Assembly: GCF_900636545.1 (NCBI RefSeq)
Contig: NZ_LR134290.1
Coordinates: 868,001 to 932,000 of the forward strand
Direction: 5' to 3'
Source: Pseudomonas mendocina
GTDB taxonomy: Bacteria > Pseudomonadota > Gammaproteobacteria > Pseudomonadales > Pseudomonadaceae
Length of the DNA: 64,000 nt
Under the pieces are notes generated by a model. That model was not told the origin of the DNA. It was given only the letters and a program-made list of their open reading frames with translations, and did no database searches. Made by a program: the position numbers and the translations under genes. Position 1 is the first letter of the stretch. Each line of letters opens with the position of its first letter. Positions 40,802 through 49,423 of this stretch are shown here, piece after piece.

Positions 40802-41266
40802 TCACGGAGTTGCTGCGATCACCCCGTAGCCGCGCGCCATCAGCGTGGCCAGCAGCGGGATTACCAGCAACAGCAGCAGCTCGATACGAATGCTCCAGGT
40901 CACCAGGCGTACCTGCCGAGCGCTTGGCTCGGGCACCCGGCCGGCTTTCACCGTGCTACGCCATTTGATGAACACCACGGTGGGCAGGATCGACAGCAGG
41001 CCCACCAGCACGAACAGTCCGAGCTTGGCGTGGAACAGGCTGTTGCCCATGTAGTAGGCCGCGCCCTTGCCGAACCACAGCACGCGGGCGATACCGGTGA
41101 GCAGTACCAGGCCGGCGCAGAGGCCGTAGGCCAGGTCGGTGGTCATCAGGCTGCGTGCCCGGGACAGATCCAGCGGCGCCTTGAACAGCACGTGTTCGAT
41201 GCTCAGCAGGGCGAACAGGGCGAAGATCGACAGGTAGTGCAGGTAAGCGACGAATGCGGCAGTCAT
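40802..41266 (-). CDS. DUF2214 membrane protein
   Basis: 154 residues with four membrane helices. Conserved parts are VAYLHYLSIFALFALLSIEH, DLAYGLCAGLVLLTGIARVLWFGKG, and NSLFHAKLGLFVLVGLLS. The function is unknown; the conserved histidines in the first and third helices are consistent with metal or haem binding, but this is a guess. It lies between an operon on the other strand and a GGDEF gene on the same strand. Confidence 0.82.
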   Translation of the reverse strand: MTAAFVAYLHYLSIFALFALLSIEHVLFKAPLDLSRARSLMTTDLAYGLCAGLVLLTGIARVLWFGKGAAYYMGNSLFHAKLGLFVLVGLLSILPTVVFIKWRSTVKAGRVPEPSARQVRLVTWSIRIELLLLLVIPLLATLMARGYGVIAATP

Positions 41267-41277
41267 GTGATTTTCCT

Positions 41278-42315
41278 TCAGTGAGCACTGGGGGCGAGTT
41301 CACTGCGGTTGCGACCGCCACGCTTGGCTCGGTACAACGCCTGGTCGGCTCGTTTGAGCCCGTCCACGGCGTTCTCGCCGGGGCCCAGCAGCGTACAGCC
41401 GAGGCTGGTGGTCTGCTGCAGTTCGGCATTTTCCAGCTGCATCGGCTGGCTGGCGATGGTCAGGCGGATGCGCTCGGCAATCTGCAGCAGCTCCTGCTCA
41501 TCGTGCACCTGGCAGAGGATGACGAACTCCTCGCCGCCGTTGCGTGTGACCACATCCTGAGGGCGTACCGCTGCGCTCATGCGTCGTGCGCTTTCCCACA
41601 GCACGTGGTCGCCACCGTCGTGGCCGTGGGTGTCGTTGACCTGCTTGAAGTGATCCAGGTCGCAGTAGATCAGGCCCAGGCGCAGTTGATGGCGCTCGGC
41701 TGCGGCTTGCTCCAGGGGCAGAAAATGCAGCAGCCCGGCGCGGTTCCAGAGTTGGGTCAGCGCATCGAGCATGCCCTTGCGCTGTTCACGGCTGAGGGCA
41801 TCACGCAGGTCACTGGCCTGCTGCGAGCAATGCTGCAGGTGCAGGTAGTTTTCAGTGAGGTAGGCCAGATCGCGTAGCTTGAAGCGATCCTGGTGGCCGA
41901 ACTGGCGCGGCTTCGGGTCTGCCACGCACAGGGTACCCAGCGGCATGCCGTTGACGTCGCGTAGCGGCCAGCCGGCATAGAAGCGTACATCAGGGGTGTT
42001 GAGTGCCAGCTCGGTGCCGGCGAAACGCTGGTCTATCTGGCTGTCTTCGACGATCAGCGGCTCGTCATGCAGAACCACGTGTGAGCAGTACGACAGGCTG
42101 CGCGCCGTCTCTGCTACGTCCAGCCCCTGGCGACTCTTGAACCATTGACGGTCACGGTCGACCAGCGTGACCAGCGCCAGTTTCACCTGGAACAGGTCAT
42201 GGGCCAGTCGGGTCAGGGTATCGAGATAGGGGTCGGCAGGTGTGTCGAGCAGCTCCAGGCGATCCAGGGCTTGCTGGCGCTCGGCTTCATTCGGCGGGAT
42301 TGGCACGCTGAGCAT
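41278..42315 (-). CDS. GAF-GGDEF diguanylate cyclase
   Basis: 345 residues. The N-terminal GAF domain (about 10-165) carries the CSHVVLHDEPLIVEDSQIDQRF and GTLCVADPKPRQF pattern, followed by a GGDEF domain with DALTQLWNR, CDLDHFKQVNDTHGHDGGD and an intact GGEEF. It should make c-di-GMP. No membrane segment is visible. AGGAGAG precedes the ATG at 42315. It lies 14 bases downstream of the MATE gene and is probably cotranscribed with it. Confidence 0.9.
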   Translation of the reverse strand: MLSVPIPPNEAERQQALDRLELLDTPADPYLDTLTRLAHDLFQVKLALVTLVDRDRQWFKSRQGLDVAETARSLSYCSHVVLHDEPLIVEDSQIDQRFAGTELALNTPDVRFYAGWPLRDVNGMPLGTLCVADPKPRQFGHQDRFKLRDLAYLTENYLHLQHCSQQASDLRDALSREQRKGMLDALTQLWNRAGLLHFLPLEQAAAERHQLRLGLIYCDLDHFKQVNDTHGHDGGDHVLWESARRMSAAVRPQDVVTRNGGEEFVILCQVHDEQELLQIAERIRLTIASQPMQLENAELQQTTSLGCTLLGPGENAVDGLKRADQALYRAKRGGRNRSELAPSAH

Positions 42316-42329
42316 GGGGCGATCTCTCC

Positions 42330-43676
42330 TTAAGGTGGGGAAGGGAACCACAGGTCGCGACGGCTCAATTGCCAAGCATAGCCAGCCAATACCAGGCTGC
42401 GCAGCCCCATGAATGCCAGAAATGCCAACCACAGCCCGTGGTTGCCCAGGCTTTGCAGCCACCAGCCCAGCGGCAGCGTCACCACCAGGGCGATGAGCAT
42501 GGCGTCGCGCATTTCCCGGGCACGTGTTGCGCCGATGAACAGGCCATCGAGCAGGTAGCTCCACACTGCCAGCAGAGGCAGCAGCGCCAGGTAGGGCAGG
42601 AAGTTCAGGGCCAGTTCGCGGACTTCGGCAATGTTCGTGAGCAGGCTGACGAACCAGTGCCCGCCGAGCAGGAAGAACAGCGCGAAGCCTGCACTGGCCA
42701 GCAGCGACCAGGTGCCGGCCACCAATAACGAGCGGCGCAGCGCATCGCGGTCACGCGCTCCCAGCGCATGGCCGCACAGGGCTTCGACGGCATGCGCCAG
42801 ACCGTCCAGGGCATAGGCTGTCAACGTCAGACCATTGAGCAGCAGGGCATTGGCCGCCACCGTGGCATCACCCAGGCGCGTGCCTTGCACGGTGATCAGG
42901 AAGAACACCAGCTGCAGCGCCAGGGTGCGGATGAAGATGTCGCGGTTGACTGCCAGCAACGGGCGCCAGTTGCTCCAGCGTTTCAGCGCGCTGTGATCGA
43001 GGTGGCCGGGATAGTGCTGCAGCGCGCCACGGGCCAGCCACACGCCGACCAGGGCGCCGCTCCATTCGGCAATCACCGAAGCCCAGGCCGCGCCGGCCAC
43101 GCCCCATTCCAGACCGAGCACGAACAGCAGGTCCAGCGACACGTTGATCAGATTGGCAGTGAGCAGAATGGCCAGAGGGCCACGAGCGCTTTGCGTGCCC
43201 AGCAGCCAGCCGATCAGTGCATAGGTCGCCAGGCTGGCGGGCAGGCCGAACAGGCGAATCTGGAAGTATTGGCGCGCCAATTGGTCCAGTTCTGCCGATG
43301 GCTGCATCAGGCTCAGCGCCGCGCTGCTGAAGGGTAACGCCAGCAAACCGAGGAGCAAGGCCAGGAATACGCCCAGGCCGAGCCCCTGCACCAGTACCTG
43401 ACGCAATGCTCCGCCATCCCCGCGGCCGGCGGCCTGTGCGGCGAAACCGGTGCTGCCCATGCGCAGAAACCCCATCGCCCAGGTCAGCAGGGTATAGAGG
43501 CTGCCTCCGACCGCGACCGCAGCAAGCTGGTGAGCATGCGGCAGGTGACCGACCACGGCGGTATCGACCAGCGCCACCATGGGCACCGAGAGGTTGGAGA
43601 GAATCATCGGTGCAGCCAGCGCCCAGACCTTGCGTTGGGTCGGGGTGTGGCGCCAGGCATCGAGCAGGGCGGACAT
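42330..43676 (-). CDS. MATE-family (DinF-like) efflux transporter
   Basis: 448 residues with about 12 membrane helices. Conserved MATE parts are LAAPMILSNLSVPMVALVDTAVVGHL near the start and LDGLAHAVEALCGHALGARD in the second half, where DinF-like proteins differ from NorM. Substrate unknown. The ATG at 43676 gives the usual start; GGAG precedes it. The frame stays open upstream. Confidence 0.88.
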   Translation of the reverse strand: MSALLDAWRHTPTQRKVWALAAPMILSNLSVPMVALVDTAVVGHLPHAHQLAAVAVGGSLYTLLTWAMGFLRMGSTGFAAQAAGRGDGGALRQVLVQGLGLGVFLALLLGLLALPFSSAALSLMQPSAELDQLARQYFQIRLFGLPASLATYALIGWLLGTQSARGPLAILLTANLINVSLDLLFVLGLEWGVAGAAWASVIAEWSGALVGVWLARGALQHYPGHLDHSALKRWSNWRPLLAVNRDIFIRTLALQLVFFLITVQGTRLGDATVAANALLLNGLTLTAYALDGLAHAVEALCGHALGARDRDALRRSLLVAGTWSLLASAGFALFFLLGGHWFVSLLTNIAEVRELALNFLPYLALLPLLAVWSYLLDGLFIGATRAREMRDAMLIALVVTLPLGWWLQSLGNHGLWLAFLAFMGLRSLVLAGYAWQLSRRDLWFPSPP

Positions 43677-43839
43677 GGGCGGCTCCGGCAAAACGCCGAT
43701 TATAGGCACAGCCCCGGCGTGCTCGCACATTGCCCCTGGAGTGTGAGTGGCTTGGCGAATTCGTCGGGATGACTCGTCGCCGTGAGGGCGCCTCGGCTAT
43801 AGTTGTCGGCCTCTGCGCCCCCTGATTCTGGAGCCCGCA

Positions 43840-46800
43840 ATGCCGAACAAAGGACTGCTTCTGGCCTTGGCGCTGACCCTGCTCAGCGCCTGTGATTCCT
43901 CTGAACCCCCTGCCACGGTGACCCCGGCTACCCCTGCTGCGCAACAGCCGCAGGCGCCTGCCCCCGCGGTCGACCGCGAGGCGCTGGCCGAGCGCTACGC
44001 CGGGCGCGAGCTGGAGGTGGTCGACGTCTCCGAAGTGCAGCTCGATGGTGCCAGTGCGCTGTCGGTGACATTCTCCATTCCTCTGGACCCCGACCAGCCC
44101 TTCGCCGAACGCCTGCATCTGGTCGATAGCGTCTCTGGCAAGGTCGATGGCGCCTGGGAACTGACCGACAACCTCAGCGAGCTGCGCCTGCGCCACCTCG
44201 AGCCGCAGCGCAAACTGGTGCTGACCATCGATGCCGGCCTCAAGTCGATCAATGGTGGCAAGCTCGCCGCCGAGCATGTCAGCCGCTTCGAGACCCGCGA
44301 CCTGCAGGCCAGCGTCGGTTTCGCCAGCCGTGGCTCGCTGCTGCCGACCCGTCTGGCCGAAGGCCTGCCGGTGATCGCCCTGAACGTCGACAAGGTCAAC
44401 GTCGAGTTCTTCCGCATCAAGCCCGAGGCGCTGCCGAACTTTCTCTCGCGCTGGGGCCGCGCCAGCAATCTGGATACCTGGGAGGCGCGCGAGCTGCTGC
44501 CGATGGCCGAGCTGGTCTATGGCGGTCGCTTCGACCTCAACCCGGCGCGCAACACCCGCGAGACCCTGCTGCTGCCCATCGCCGGCCTGGAGCCGTTCAA
44601 GCAGCCTGGCGTCTATCTGGCCGTGATGCGTGAGGCTGGCAGTTACAGCTATTCGCAGCCGGCAACGCTGTTTTCCCTGAGCGATATCGGCCTCTCCGCC
44701 CATCGCTATCGTGACCGCCTGGATGTGTTCACCCAGGCGCTGGAAGGCGGTAAGGCGCAGTCCGGGGTGCAGCTGGAACTGCTCGACGGCGACGGTGCGC
44801 TGCTTGCCGAGGGCAAGACCGACTCGGCCGGCCATGCGCAGTTGCCGCTGCCGGCCAAGGCCCAGGTGCTGCTGGCCAAGCAGGACGAGCAGACCAGCCT
44901 GCTGCGCCTGAATACGCCTGCGCTTGACCTTGCCGAGTTCGACATCACCGGCCCGACAGCGCATGCCCTGCAGTTCTTCGTGTTCGGTCCGCGTGATCTG
45001 TATCGTCCCGGCGAGACCGTATTGCTCAACGGCTTGTTGCGCGATGCCGATGGCAGTCCGGTCAAGGCTCAGCCGGTGAGCGTCGAGGTGCGCCGTCCGG
45101 ACGAGCAGATCAGCCGCAAGTTCGTCTGGAATGCCGGTGATGATGGTCTCTACCAGTACCAGTTGCCGCTGGCCGAGGAGGCACCGACCGGCCGCTGGCA
45201 GTTGTTGCTGGACCTGGGCGATGGCAGCCCGCAGCTCTATGAGTTCCTCGTCGAGGACTTCCTGCCCGAGCGCATGGCCCTGGAGCTCAAAGGCCAGGAC
45301 CAGCCCTACGCGCCGGGCGACAGCGCCGAATTCGCGGTGACCGGGCGTTACCTCTACGGCGCGCCAGCGGCCGGTAATCGCCTGACCGGGCAGCTCTACG
45401 TGCGTCCGCTGCGTGAGGCGGTGGCGAGCTTGCCGGGCTATCAGTTCGGCGACGTCACCGAAGCCGACCTGAGCCAGGATCAGGAGCTCGACGAGCAGAA
45501 TCTCGATGACCAGGGGCGCGCCGTGCTGCGCCCGGAAAACCGCTGGGGTGACTCCAAGTCGCCGCTGCGTCTGATCCTCCAGGCCAGCCTGCAGGAGTCC
45601 GGTGGCCGCCCGATCACCCGCCGCATCATTCAGCCGGTATGGCCCGCCGAGCGTTTGCCGGGGCTGCGCGGCCTATTCGAGGGCGAGGAAGTCGACGCCG
45701 ATAGCCTGGCCGAGTTCGAAATACTGGTGGCCGACGCCGCCGGCAACAAGCTGGCGGCCGACAACCTCAAGGTGCGCCTGGTGCGCGAACGCCGCGACTA
45801 CTTCTGGAGTTTCTCCGACGGTGAAGGCTGGCGTCACAACTACAACGAGAAATTCCTCACTCTCAGCGACGAGCCGCTGAAGGTCGCCGCGGGCGGCACC
45901 GCCAAGGTCAGCTTCCCGGTGGAATGGGGCCCGTATCGGGTCGAGGTGGTGGACAACCAGACCGGTCTGGTCAGCAGCCTGCGTTTCTGGGCCGGCTACC
46001 GCTGGCAGGACAACGCCGATGGCGGTGCAGTACGCCCGGATCAGGTCAAGCTGGCGCTGGATAAACCCGCCTATGCCGCTGGCGACGTGGCCAAGATCAC
46101 CGTCACCCCGCCGGCTGCCGGCAATGGCTACCTGCTGGTCGAGTCCAGCGACGGGCCGCTGTGGTGGGAGGAGATCAGCGTGCCGGCCGAAGGCAAGACC
46201 TTCGAGCTACCCATCGACAAGAAATGGGCACGCCACGACCTCTACCTCAGCGCCCTGGTGGTGCGTCCCGGTGAGCGCAAGGCGCAGGTTACCCCGAAAC
46301 GCGCGGTCGGCCTGCTGCACCTGCCGCTGGAACGTGCCCCGCGCAAGCTGGCGGTGAGCCTGGAGGCGCCCGAGAAAATGCGGCCCAAGCAGCCGCTGAA
46401 GGTCAAGGTCAGCGCACGCAATGCCGACGGCAGCATCCCTGACAAGGTGCATGTACTGGTCGCCGCGGTGGACGTGGGCATCCTCAATATCACCAGTTAT
46501 GCCACGCCCGATCCTTTCGCCAACTTCTTCGGGCGCAAGGCCTATGGCGCTGACCAGCTGGATATCTACGGCCAACTGATCGAAGCCCAGGGGCGTGTCG
46601 CCAGCCTGGCCTTCGGTGGTGATGCCGGCCTTGCCGCCGGTGGCAAACGCCCGGATACCAGTGTGCTGATCGTCGCCCTGCAGAGCGATGCGCTGAAACT
46701 GAACGACAAGGGCGAGGGCGAAGTCAGCCTGGACATTCCCGACTTCAACGGCGAGCTGCGACTGATGGCCCAGGCCTGGACCGACGAACGCTTCGGCATG

Positions 46801-48738
46801 GCCGAGGCCAAGACGGTGGTCGCTGCGCCGCTGATCGCCGAACTGTCGATGCCGCGTTTCCTTGCCGGTGGTGACGAAACCACCCTGGCGCTGGACCTGA
46901 CCAACCTGTCCGGTGCCGAGCAGCAGCTCGACGTGCAGGTCAGTGTGGAAGGCCAACTGCGTCTGCTCAACCAGGGTGAGGCGCCGATCCGTCTGAACGA
47001 CGGCCAGCGCACCACACTGCGCATTCCGGTGCGCGCCGAAGGTGGCCTGGGGCAGGGGCGTATCCACGTCGAGGTGCAGGGGCTGGCGCTGCCGAACGAG
47101 ACGCTGGGTGACTTCAGCCGCGAGTGGACGCTGGGCATCCGTCCGGCCTATCCGGCGCAGCTGCAGCACTTCCGTGCAGTGCTGGGGGAGGGCGAGCCCT
47201 GGACCCTGCCGGCCGGAACCTTGAACCAGTTCGAGCCTGCCGGGCTGGAAGCCGTGCTGGCGCTGTCGAGCCGGCCGCCGCTGAACCTCGGGGAGCAGGT
47301 TCGTGCCCTCAAGGCGTACCCCTACGGCTGTCTGGAGCAGACCACCAGTGGCCTGTACCCGTCGCTCTACGCCGATGCTGCGAGTCTCAAGCGTCTTGGC
47401 CTGGAGGGTGAGCCGGACGAGCAGCGACGCAAGAGCATCGAGTTGGGCATCGAGCGCCTGCTCGGCATGCAGCGGCATAACGGCAGCTTCGGCCTATGGA
47501 GTGCCGAGAGTGAAGAGGAGTACTGGCTCACAGCTTATGTCACCGACTTCCTCCTGCGCGCTCGCGAGCAGGGTTTCGGCGTGCCACCGGAGGCGCTGAA
47601 GAAGGCCAATGACCGCCTGCTGCGCTACCTGCAGCAGAGCAGCCTGATCGAGGCCAGTTACAGCCAGGACTTCGCCCACACCCGCTTCGCCGTACAGGCT
47701 TACGCCGGCTACGTTCTGGCACGCAGCCAGCAGGCGCCGCTGGGCGCGCTGCGCAGCCTGTTCGACCGCCGCAACGATGCGCGCTCCGGCCTGCCGCTGG
47801 TGCAACTGGCCGCCGCGCTGAAACTGATGGGCGATGCGCCGCGTGCCGAGCAGGCGCTGAACCAGGGGCTGATCCAGCAGCGTGATGGCGAGCGCTGGAT
47901 GGCCGACTACGGCAGCCCGCTGCGTGATCAGGCGCTGATTCTCGCCTTGCTGGAAGAGCACGACCTGGCTGCCGGCCAGCGTGAGCAGCGGCTGTTCAAC
48001 CTGGCTGATGAGCTGGCGGGGCAGCGCTGGTTGTCGACCCAGGAGCGCAACTCGCTGTTCCTCGCCGGTCGCGGCATTCTCGGCAAGCCGGAGCAGGCGT
48101 GGAGCGCTGCGCTTGCCAGCGGCGCCTTCCAGTTCGAACTGAGCAACCAGCAGCCCGGCATCAAGCTGGAGCGTGCCGAACTGGCCGAGCCGTTGAGCGT
48201 TAGCAACGCCGGCAGCACCAAGCTGTACCAGCAACTGACGCTGTCCGGTTATCCGAGCCAGGCGCCACACGCCGGTGGCGAGAACCTGAGCATCGAGCGC
48301 GAGTATCTCGGCATGGATGGCCGTCCGCTTGATCTGCAGCGCCTCGATAGTGGCGAGCTGGTGCTGGTGCACCTGGCCGTGCGGGCCAGCCAGCGCGTAC
48401 CGGATGCCCTGGTGGTGGACCTGCTGCCGGCCGGCCTGGAGCTGGAGAACCAGAATCTGGCGCAGAGCGCGGCGAGCCTCGATGACGCCGGTAGCAACGT
48501 CAAGGAGTGGCGCCAGTCGATGCAGAACGCGCGGATCAAGCACCAGGAGTACCGTGGCGATCGCTACGTGGCAGCGGTGGACGTGGATGATTACGGCACT
48601 ACCCATCTGCTCTACCTGGCCCGCGCAGTGACGCCTGGCAGCTACCGGGTGCCGCCACCGCAGGTGGAGTCCATGTACCGGCCGAGCTGGCAGGCGCTGG
48701 GTAGTGCGCCGTCATCGTTGGTGGTTAGGGGGCGTTAA
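43840..48738 (+). CDS. alpha-2-macroglobulin family lipoprotein
   Basis: 1632 residues. A lipobox (LLSAC, Cys18) gives a lipoprotein; Asp at +2 is the classic inner-membrane retention signal in E. coli, although Pseudomonas sorting rules differ somewhat. Macroglobulin MG domains fill the N-terminal two-thirds. The thioester motif is YPYGCLEQTTSG with C1164 and the Gln three residues later, so it can trap proteases covalently. This is the YfhM/ECAM type, which defends the periplasm alongside PbpC. Here a RAYT element separates it from pbpC. Start at the ATG at 43840 after CTGGAG. Confidence 0.93.
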   Translation: MPNKGLLLALALTLLSACDSSEPPATVTPATPAAQQPQAPAPAVDREALAERYAGRELEVVDVSEVQLDGASALSVTFSIPLDPDQPFAERLHLVDSVSGKVDGAWELTDNLSELRLRHLEPQRKLVLTIDAGLKSINGGKLAAEHVSRFETRDLQASVGFASRGSLLPTRLAEGLPVIALNVDKVNVEFFRIKPEALPNFLSRWGRASNLDTWEARELLPMAELVYGGRFDLNPARNTRETLLLPIAGLEPFKQPGVYLAVMREAGSYSYSQPATLFSLSDIGLSAHRYRDRLDVFTQALEGGKAQSGVQLELLDGDGALLAEGKTDSAGHAQLPLPAKAQVLLAKQDEQTSLLRLNTPALDLAEFDITGPTAHALQFFVFGPRDLYRPGETVLLNGLLRDADGSPVKAQPVSVEVRRPDEQISRKFVWNAGDDGLYQYQLPLAEEAPTGRWQLLLDLGDGSPQLYEFLVEDFLPERMALELKGQDQPYAPGDSAEFAVTGRYLYGAPAAGNRLTGQLYVRPLREAVASLPGYQFGDVTEADLSQDQELDEQNLDDQGRAVLRPENRWGDSKSPLRLILQASLQESGGRPITRRIIQPVWPAERLPGLRGLFEGEEVDADSLAEFEILVADAAGNKLAADNLKVRLVRERRDYFWSFSDGEGWRHNYNEKFLTLSDEPLKVAAGGTAKVSFPVEWGPYRVEVVDNQTGLVSSLRFWAGYRWQDNADGGAVRPDQVKLALDKPAYAAGDVAKITVTPPAAGNGYLLVESSDGPLWWEEISVPAEGKTFELPIDKKWARHDLYLSALVVRPGERKAQVTPKRAVGLLHLPLERAPRKLAVSLEAPEKMRPKQPLKVKVSARNADGSIPDKVHVLVAAVDVGILNITSYATPDPFANFFGRKAYGADQLDIYGQLIEAQGRVASLAFGGDAGLAAGGKRPDTSVLIVALQSDALKLNDKGEGEVSLDIPDFNGELRLMAQAWTDERFGMAEAKTVVAAPLIAELSMPRFLAGGDETTLALDLTNLSGAEQQLDVQVSVEGQLRLLNQGEAPIRLNDGQRTTLRIPVRAEGGLGQGRIHVEVQGLALPNETLGDFSREWTLGIRPAYPAQLQHFRAVLGEGEPWTLPAGTLNQFEPAGLEAVLALSSRPPLNLGEQVRALKAYPYGCLEQTTSGLYPSLYADAASLKRLGLEGEPDEQRRKSIELGIERLLGMQRHNGSFGLWSAESEEEYWLTAYVTDFLLRAREQGFGVPPEALKKANDRLLRYLQQSSLIEASYSQDFAHTRFAVQAYAGYVLARSQQAPLGALRSLFDRRNDARSGLPLVQLAAALKLMGDAPRAEQALNQGLIQQRDGERWMADYGSPLRDQALILALLEEHDLAAGQREQRLFNLADELAGQRWLSTQERNSLFLAGRGILGKPEQAWSAALASGAFQFELSNQQPGIKLERAELAEPLSVSNAGSTKLYQQLTLSGYPSQAPHAGGENLSIEREYLGMDGRPLDLQRLDSGELVLVHLAVRASQRVPDALVVDLLPAGLELENQNLAQSAASLDDAGSNVKEWRQSMQNARIKHQEYRGDRYVAAVDVDDYGTTHLLYLARAVTPGSYRVPPPQVESMYRPSWQALGSAPSSLVVRGR

Positions 48739-48744
48739 AAGCGA

Positions 48745-48795
48745 CCCCGGATTGCATCCGGGCTACAGATCGCGTAGCCCGGATGCAATCCGGGG
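48745..48795. repeat. left inverted REP pair, family B
   Basis: Two 22-base REP units (48745-48766 and 48774-48795) are exact reverse complements with a seven-base spacer; the forward core is GTAGCCCGGATGCAATCC. This is the REP-doublet (REPIN) arrangement recognised by RAYT proteins. Confidence 0.95.
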
Positions 48796-48820
48796 ATTTT
48801 CGAGCACAAGGAGGTGCCGA

Positions 48821-49351
48821 ATGGTGAGATACCGCAGAGCCAAGGTAGCCGGCGGCTGTTATTTCTTGACGCTGGCTCTGCAAGACAGACGTAGTGATCT
48901 GCTGTTCAAAAGCGCGGCGCTTTTACGTCGATGTTTGCAGAGCACGCAGGTTCGATTGCACTTTCGAGTACCTGCGTTGGTGGTGCTGCCAGATCACCTG
49001 CACATGCTTATGGTGCTACCACCTGATGACGCCGATTTCTCTGCGCGAATCCGTATGCTCAAGGCCTCGTTCGTGGGAGCACTACGCCAGCAGGTTGGCA
49101 GCGAAGTGCGTACCAACGCCAAAGGTGAGGCCAACATCTGGCAGCGACGATTCTGGGAGCATCTGATTCGTGACGAGCAGGATTACTGCCATCATGTGGA
49201 CTACATCCATATCAATCCGCTCAAGCATGGCCTGGTCACTCGCGTGCGCGATTGGCCGTTTTCCAGCTTTCATCATTATGTGCGTCAAGGTTTGCTACCC
49301 ATCGACTGGGCCGGCGGAGCAGACGTCGAGATCGAAGATGCTGGTGAATGA
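48821..49351 (+). CDS. REP-associated tyrosine transposase (RAYT)
   Basis: 176-residue Y1 transposase of the IS200/IS605-like RAYT group (TnpA_REP). The start MVRYRRAKVAGGCYFLTLAL is typical; the HxH motif is in LPDHLHMLMVLP, and the C-terminal EQDYCHHVDYIHINPLKHGLV carries the catalytic tyrosine, ahead of WPFSSFHHYV. RAYTs cut single-stranded REP hairpins and are single-copy, vertically inherited genes thought to spread REPs. An AAGGAGGT site lies before the ATG at 48821. Upstream frame is open through the REP but lacks a good start. Confidence 0.94.
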   Translation: MVRYRRAKVAGGCYFLTLALQDRRSDLLFKSAALLRRCLQSTQVRLHFRVPALVVLPDHLHMLMVLPPDDADFSARIRMLKASFVGALRQQVGSEVRTNAKGEANIWQRRFWEHLIRDEQDYCHHVDYIHINPLKHGLVTRVRDWPFSSFHHYVRQGLLPIDWAGGADVEIEDAGE

Positions 49352-49357
49352 GGTGTT

Positions 49358-49410
49358 CCCCGGATTGCATCCGGGCTACGCGGGATCTGTAGCCCGGATG
49401 CAATCCGGGA
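49358..49410. repeat. right inverted REP pair, family B
   Basis: Units at 49358-49379 and 49389-49410 are inverted copies with a nine-base spacer (GCGGGATCT). Cores are identical to the left pair. The last base of the right unit is changed (GGGA instead of GGGG), creating GGGAG just before pbpC. Confidence 0.95.
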
Positions 49411-49423
49411 GCTTGTGCTGACC

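Larger units (their letters stand above)
48745..49410 (+). mobile_element. REP-RAYT unit between the alpha-2-macroglobulin gene and pbpC
   Basis: The unit is two inverted REP pairs enclosing one RAYT gene. It begins seven bases after the alpha-2-macroglobulin stop and ends 13 bases before the pbpC start, so it accounts for the whole gap. No target-site duplication is evident, as expected for RAYTs. Confidence 0.85.

Noticed and set aside
42868..44964. A 698-codon open frame on the minus strand across the MATE gene and the alpha-2-macroglobulin start
   Set aside because: It crosses two real genes in other frames and matches nothing recognisable.
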